Below, piece after piece: positions 21,043 to 24,525 of a DNA stretch of 24,525 nucleotides. The notes below the pieces were generated by a model. It was not told the origin of the DNA. It did not search any database and was given only the letters and a program-made list of their open reading frames with translations. Location of the stretch: IMG/VR virus record IMGVR_UViG_3300032282_006088, positions 1-24,525 of that record. One strand, given 5' to 3'. The first letter of the stretch is position 1; each line of letters begins with the position of its first letter. Both the position numbers and the translations under genes were made by a program. The stretch comes from a virus.

Positions 21043-23016
21043 TTACAATCTAGAGTTTGCGCTTCTTAGCATAGTCTCTAAGTAACCTTGAGAGTAACCT
21101 CTCTGCATCTCAACAACCTGATCTACAGGTATTAGGCCTTCTGTACTTTGGCTTTCGTTGAGTTGTTGCATTTTTTTAGTATTATGTTTTTGAATTTCAA
21201 TTCTTTCATTGATACCTCTCATATCAATATCATCCCAAAATGCTTTAACTTGGTATGGAGTGTTTACATTATAAAGTTGTGCTTTAGCGTGAACTTTACT
21301 TTTTTCATTCTCATTCATTTCATTCCAAGTAGGTTTGTATTCTGCTGGCATGAATCTAATATAAGTAGGGATATTTTGCTCTTTGTGATTTACTACTGCT
21401 TCCATAATTCCAACGATATCATTTTCGTTAAACCATACTGAACCATTAAGTGCTTCAACAATTGCTTGTTTAGTATTTGATTCTAATCCAAAGAAACTTT
21501 TCTTGTTAGCTTCGCTCATAACCTTTAAGAAAGGATATTTACTTTCAAGAACTGCTTTAGAAGATTTGTCATTTACTTCAGTAATTACTTGATCAACTTT
21601 AGAAATCAGGTTATCGATAGAGTTAGACTCGTCTAATTTAGAAACTCCTCCTAGAACGTTTCTTTTACCTAAGATAGCTCCTTCTCCTAAAGATTCAGCA
21701 AGATATTCAGCATAACCAATTGTTTTACCAACAGTTTCAGCTAAATACTGAGAATAATCACGATTTAAGTTAATGTTTTCTGAAAGATATTCTCCGAATT
21801 CAATTGAACGATTAGTTCCTTCAGCAACGTATTCAACGTATTGTAATCCTTTATCAAGCTCTTCAGCCAAATAATTTTGGTATTTAATAGAGTTGTTTAC
21901 GTTTTCTTTGATATATTCAGCGTAATTAATTGACTCATTTACTTTTTCAGAAATATAGTCTTGATAATTAACTGACTGATTTAATTTTTCTCCTAAGTAA
22001 GAAGAATATTCAATTGAATTGTTAACTGTCTCAGATACATGTTCAGTATACCTAACTGACTCATTCAATTTATGAGAAAGATAATCAGTAAAATTAATAA
22101 CTCCTTCTAATGATTCTGCTAAATAATTAACGAATCCAACTAGCTCAGAGCTACTAGATCCAGTTGATTGAGCAGACTCTAGAATAGACTTGTGATTCTT
22201 AAGTTCTTTTTTAATCCCATTGAATTGTGTTTTAAGAACTTCTGAGTATTTATCCATTTGTTCTTTTGTTACAAACTCGGCCATCGTGTTATTATTTTTT
22301 TGTTCTTGTAGAGTCCCTTGGAATTGTATTCCTGAACTATTTTCTAATTTATTTATCTTATAAACTTTAAAATTATCTGCGAAGTTTAAACTTTCTGAAA
22401 TATCCATTAATCCAGATTTTTGAATAAACGAATTTTCCTTCATTGAATTATAACTTTCAGTAATCATTGAAAAGTCACTCTTTAAAGACTCACTAACCGT
22501 CTTTCGTAAAACCGCTTCCGTAAATCCAGGTTCACCTACTAAATCATAAGTAAAGATTCTCTGTAATTTTACGTTACCGCTCTCACTAACTTGACCAGCT
22601 GCTCTTGAAGAAACTGATAATTGAACTCCTCCATCAAGTAATGCTTTCGCTAATTTACCGTGAGGAGTATTTTCTAATAATCTAACTTTAATGTATACTT
22701 TATCACCACCGTCATAGTTAAGAGCTTCAATAATATGTGAAGCTTCACTTAATTTTGGTTCAAAATGTTGAGGGTGATCAACCGTTCCAACTAATTGTCT
22801 TTTTGAGATCTTATCTTGAAGATAAGTAAGGTGTGGAAGGTATTCTGATTTTTCATAGACTCTTCGGTTATTATTCATTTGACCGAATACTGCGCATACT
22901 CCTTCAAGTACTGCACCAGATGCAGATGATTCACTTACTTGAAGTTTTTCACCAACATTTTCAACGACTAGTACCCAGTCGCCGTAGTTAATTTGTGCTG
23001 AATTTAGATTTGACAA
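21043..23016 (-). CDS. 21: Prohead protease-scaffold fusion (gp21/gp22-like)
   Basis: The 657-aa protein joins a T4-type prohead protease (about residues 30-190; GTVDHP with His81 and VSSRAAG with Ser136/Ser137) to a long scaffold part (about 245-657). In T4 these are separate genes 21 and 22. The scaffold holds eleven 14-residue repeats and a helical C-terminus with a Q-L-N-E-S cleavage-like site. The start is TTG at 23016, 11 bases after the late box, the same spacing as the ATGs of sister genes. The first in-frame ATG downstream (residue 47) would remove the start of the protease domain. The N-terminus contains QINYGDW, similar to the targeting motif of other late proteins. An internal ATG at residue 245 may produce free scaffold. 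Confidence 0.88.
   Translation of the reverse strand: MSNLNSAQINYGDWVLVVENVGEKLQVSESSASGAVLEGVCAVFGQMNNNRRVYEKSEYLPHLTYLQDKISKRQLVGTVDHPQHFEPKLSEASHIIEALNYDGGDKVYIKVRLLENTPHGKLAKALLDGGVQLSVSSRAAGQVSESGNVKLQRIFTYDLVGEPGFTEAVLRKTVSESLKSDFSMITESYNSMKENSFIQKSGLMDISESLNFADNFKVYKINKLENSSGIQFQGTLQEQKNNNTMAEFVTKEQMDKYSEVLKTQFNGIKKELKNHKSILESAQSTGSSSSELVGFVNYLAESLEGVINFTDYLSHKLNESVRYTEHVSETVNNSIEYSSYLGEKLNQSVNYQDYISEKVNESINYAEYIKENVNNSIKYQNYLAEELDKGLQYVEYVAEGTNRSIEFGEYLSENINLNRDYSQYLAETVGKTIGYAEYLAESLGEGAILGKRNVLGGVSKLDESNSIDNLISKVDQVITEVNDKSSKAVLESKYPFLKVMSEANKKSFFGLESNTKQAIVEALNGSVWFNENDIVGIMEAVVNHKEQNIPTYIRFMPAEYKPTWNEMNENEKSKVHAKAQLYNVNTPYQVKAFWDDIDMRGINERIEIQKHNTKKMQQLNESQSTEGLIPVDQVVEMQRGYSQGYLETMLRSANSRL
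21679..22140 (-). repeat. Eleven tandem 14-residue (42-bp) repeats in the scaffold
   Basis: Residues 293-446 of the protease-scaffold protein break exactly into eleven 14-residue units of the type (I/V)-x-Y-x-x-Y-(L/I)-x-E-x-(L/V)-N-x-S, for example VNYQDYISEKVNES and INYAEYIKENVNNS. Fourteen residues equal two heptads, so a long helical or coiled-coil rod is likely. DNA identity between units is moderate, so the array is old or under protein-level selection. Confidence 0.9.
22344..22360 (-). promoter_or_regulatory. Possible internal late promoter before the scaffold part
   Basis: On the minus strand it reads TAAGATAAATAAATTAG, sharing GATAAATAA with the other late boxes. It lies inside the protease-scaffold gene, 60 bases before the internal ATG at 22284 (MAEFVTKEQMDKY). 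It may be chance in AT-rich coding DNA. Confidence 0.35.
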
Positions 23017-23027
23017 AGCCCAAAATA

Positions 23028-23046
23028 TTTTTTATTATTTATTAAG
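23028..23046 (-). promoter_or_regulatory. Putative late promoter of the protease-scaffold and capsid genes
   Basis: On the minus strand it reads CTTAATAAATAATAAAAAA, sharing the 15-base core ATAAATAATAAAAAA with three other late boxes. It lies 11 bases before the TTG start at 23016. Confidence 0.7.
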
Positions 23047-23062
23047 AGCTATTTAAAACTTT

Positions 23063-24073
23063 TTAAGTTTTATTTTCGTAATCAGATAATATCGATTTTA
23101 ATTTTAATAAATCTTCTTCTGTTATATCATCCATTTGAGGTAACTTGACATTAAACTTAACTAAGTATTCTCCGATCTTTCCTTGATCATTAATAATCCC
23201 TTCACTAGGTATTGAGAATTTTAAATTAGATGCGGATCTTGGATTATTAAAATCAACTTCATACTTCTTACCAACTAGTGTCTCAATCTTAGTTTTTTCT
23301 TCACTAAATATTACTCCACTCAATGGGATATCAACTATTTGAACTATTCGATTATCTTCAATTGTTACATTTTCTGGAATAATTAATTCTACCGTAACAT
23401 GCAGGTCTCCTATTAATGGAACCTGCTCAACGTCACCCCACATATTTAATTGACTAATTACGTCCTCATTACCGAGCTTAGCTACTCTTGCTGCTACTAC
23501 ATATGCATCTCCGTCCTTTTTAATAATAACATATTTTTTTCTAAGATCAATAGTTATCATTATTCCTTTCTCCTCTTCTACCTTATCAAAAGTCAGAGTA
23601 GTACCTGCCTTTCCAGTATAATTAATCTTTTCTCTAGTAAATAGTAATTCGATCTTTTTACCTAGCATTGCCTCCTTTAACTCAATCTTATCATGAACAT
23701 ATATGTTTAGATGATCTGTGCTTGGAGGAGTAGGATGAGTTCGACCTTGCGTTTTTCTAGCTCGATCGGAGGATCTTCTTCTAAATTCTGAATCTGAAAA
23801 GTTTCTAACAAACTCATCAAAACCAAAACCACTTGAGGTTTCGCCAAATCCGCTTGAACTCCAAGGATTAGATGTCTTCTTATCGTATTCAGCTCTTTTT
23901 GTCTCATCACCCAATATAGTATATGAATCTGAGATCTTTTTAAACAATTCTTCTAAATCTTTATCACCATTTGTTTTATCTGGATGATATTTTACCGCAA
24001 GCTTACGATATGCCTTTTTAATTTCTTCTTGAGTAGCAGTTTTGGAAACTCCTAGAATTGTATAGTGATCCAT
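23063..24073 (-). CDS. dnaJ: DnaJ-like co-chaperone without zinc finger (type II Hsp40)
   Basis: The 336-aa protein begins with a complete J-domain ([23 protein letters not shown] at 30-32, then [21 protein letters not shown]). A Gly/Phe/Ser linker ([20 protein letters not shown]) follows, then a DnaJ-type C-terminal substrate domain ([20 protein letters not shown]). The CxxCxGxG zinc domain is absent, as in CbpA-type Hsp40s. The HPD motif should stimulate host DnaK. Its place directly upstream of the prohead genes suggests help in head protein folding, a job in which T4 relies on host GroEL with gp31 (analogy only). Confidence 0.92.
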   Translation of the reverse strand: MDHYTILGVSKTATQEEIKKAYRKLAVKYHPDKTNGDKDLEELFKKISDSYTILGDETKRAEYDKKTSNPWSSSGFGETSSGFGFDEFVRNFSDSEFRRRSSDRARKTQGRTHPTPPSTDHLNIYVHDKIELKEAMLGKKIELLFTREKINYTGKAGTTLTFDKVEEEKGIMITIDLRKKYVIIKKDGDAYVVAARVAKLGNEDVISQLNMWGDVEQVPLIGDLHVTVELIIPENVTIEDNRIVQIVDIPLSGVIFSEEKTKIETLVGKKYEVDFNNPRSASNLKFSIPSEGIINDQGKIGEYLVKFNVKLPQMDDITEEDLLKLKSILSDYENKT

Positions 24074-24097
24074 CGATTGGGATTTTTTCTAAACTTA

Positions 24098-24113
24098 GTC
24101 TAATTTATATTGT
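24098..24113 (-). promoter_or_regulatory. Possible promoter of the dnaJ gene
   Basis: The minus-strand sequence CAATATAAATTAGAC resembles the late box (TATAAATA) with one mismatch, about 28 bases before the dnaJ ATG. The same AT-rich 63-base divergent region must also serve the plus-strand gene at 24137. The assignment is weak. Confidence 0.35.
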
Positions 24114-24136
24114 ATAAGAAAAAAAGAAAAGGTTCT

Positions 24137-24525
24137 ATGGAAAAAGCTAAGTTATGCGTATCGATTGATTGGAAGGCAACTGATGATCTAAATAATTTAA
24201 AAATAGTACAAAATTTAATCCAGTCATTTGATGGTACTCAAGTAGATTATATCTCCCTTGATCTCTATAAGTGTGCGATGATTAACGTTAATATGTGCGA
24301 TGAACTTGATAATTTTTGTAGAGAGCGGAATATCTCATGGTTTCCAACCGTGACCTCAATCCGAGCAATTAATCTTACTAGACCTTACTATTCTAAGCTT
24401 CCAAATGGTAAAATTGGCTATATGGTAGGGATTCCCTCAGAATGTATTAAAGATACTAATCTTCTTAAACATGCCAGAGAAAGTTCAGATTATCTTGTCC
24501 TCTATACTGGTTCGAGCACACAAAA
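24137..24525 (+). CDS. Partial gene, possible NeuB-like TIM-barrel protein
   Basis: The frame is open from the ATG at 24137 to the window edge (129 codons plus two bases), so it is 5'-complete and truncated by the window. Two segments recall N-acetylneuraminate synthase (NeuB): CDELDNFCRERNISWFPTV, like the family's pattern of helix then strand ending in a substrate loop, and TNLLKHARESSDYLVLYTG, like its strand ending in STG. The similarity is by eye and modest, and many TIM-barrel enzymes look alike here. Sialic-acid-type sugar synthesis would be unusual for a phage. It is divergently oriented from dnaJ. Confidence 0.45.
   Translation, partial: MEKAKLCVSIDWKATDDLNNLKIVQNLIQSFDGTQVDYISLDLYKCAMINVNMCDELDNFCRERNISWFPTVTSIRAINLTRPYYSKLPNGKIGYMVGIPSECIKDTNLLKHARESSDYLVLYTGSSTQ

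Noticed and set aside
21679-22140. 42-bp periodic repeats considered as a CRISPR-like or iteron array.
   Set aside because: The repeats lie wholly in frame in the scaffold gene, have no spacers, and are conserved at protein rather than DNA level.
1-24525. tRNA genes, CRISPR arrays, insertion sequences, integrase or attachment sites.
   Set aside because: None was recognised on either strand by eye. Short or divergent tRNAs could still be missed without a covariance search.

Overview
The window looks like part of a large, AT-rich, T4-like myovirus genome. Recognisable T4-type genes are the major capsid protein (gp23), prohead protease/scaffold (gp21/22), tail tube (gp19), both type II topoisomerase subunits (gp39 and gp52), dCMP deaminase and a dCMP hydroxymethylase-like enzyme (gp42 type). 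Start codons follow A/T-rich stretches with no clear Shine-Dalgarno, and several encoded proteins are secreted or lipoproteins. That fits a Bacteroidota (Flavobacteriia-like) host, but this is inference.

Layout. 1-1854 (minus): a collagen-like fibre gene running off the left edge. 1934-3815 (plus): nucleotide metabolism (dCMP hydroxymethylase-like, small membrane protein, dCMP deaminase, unknown). 3854-6823 (minus): late virion genes, namely an acidic protein with core-protein character, the tail tube, a 389-aa protein with a Q/G repeat, and two small proteins. 6909-10279: two single plus-strand genes for envelope-directed proteins (secreted CAP protein, rhomboid protease) alternate with minus-strand late genes for a 520-aa and a 126-aa protein. 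10340-17922 (plus): a tightly packed operon-like run with a zincless Fpg/Nei glycosylase, XPD/DinG-type helicase, topoisomerase large and medium subunits, small membrane or unknown proteins, a lipoprotein, an RlpA-like protein and a DIP1984-like coiled-coil protein. 18171-24073 (minus): class III nucleotidyl cyclase, Dps-like DUF5856 protein, major capsid protein, protease-scaffold fusion and a J-domain chaperone. 24137-end (plus): a partial gene with weak NeuB-like features.

How it fits together. At least seven minus-strand transcription units start just after a conserved ATAAATAA(T/C)(A/T)AAA box, a counterpart of the T4 late promoter (TATAAATA). Hairpins with T-runs, mostly bidirectional, separate convergent units. 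Seven proteins from these late units carry a similar N-terminal motif, (hydrophobic)-(N/S/T)-(F/Y)-x-x-(W/F/Y). It resembles the capsid targeting sequence of T4 internal proteins, which is removed by the gp21 protease. One carrier is a catalytically complete class III adenylate-cyclase-type enzyme. The most interesting hypothesis here is that this phage packages a nucleotide cyclase and other proteins in its head and delivers them with the DNA.
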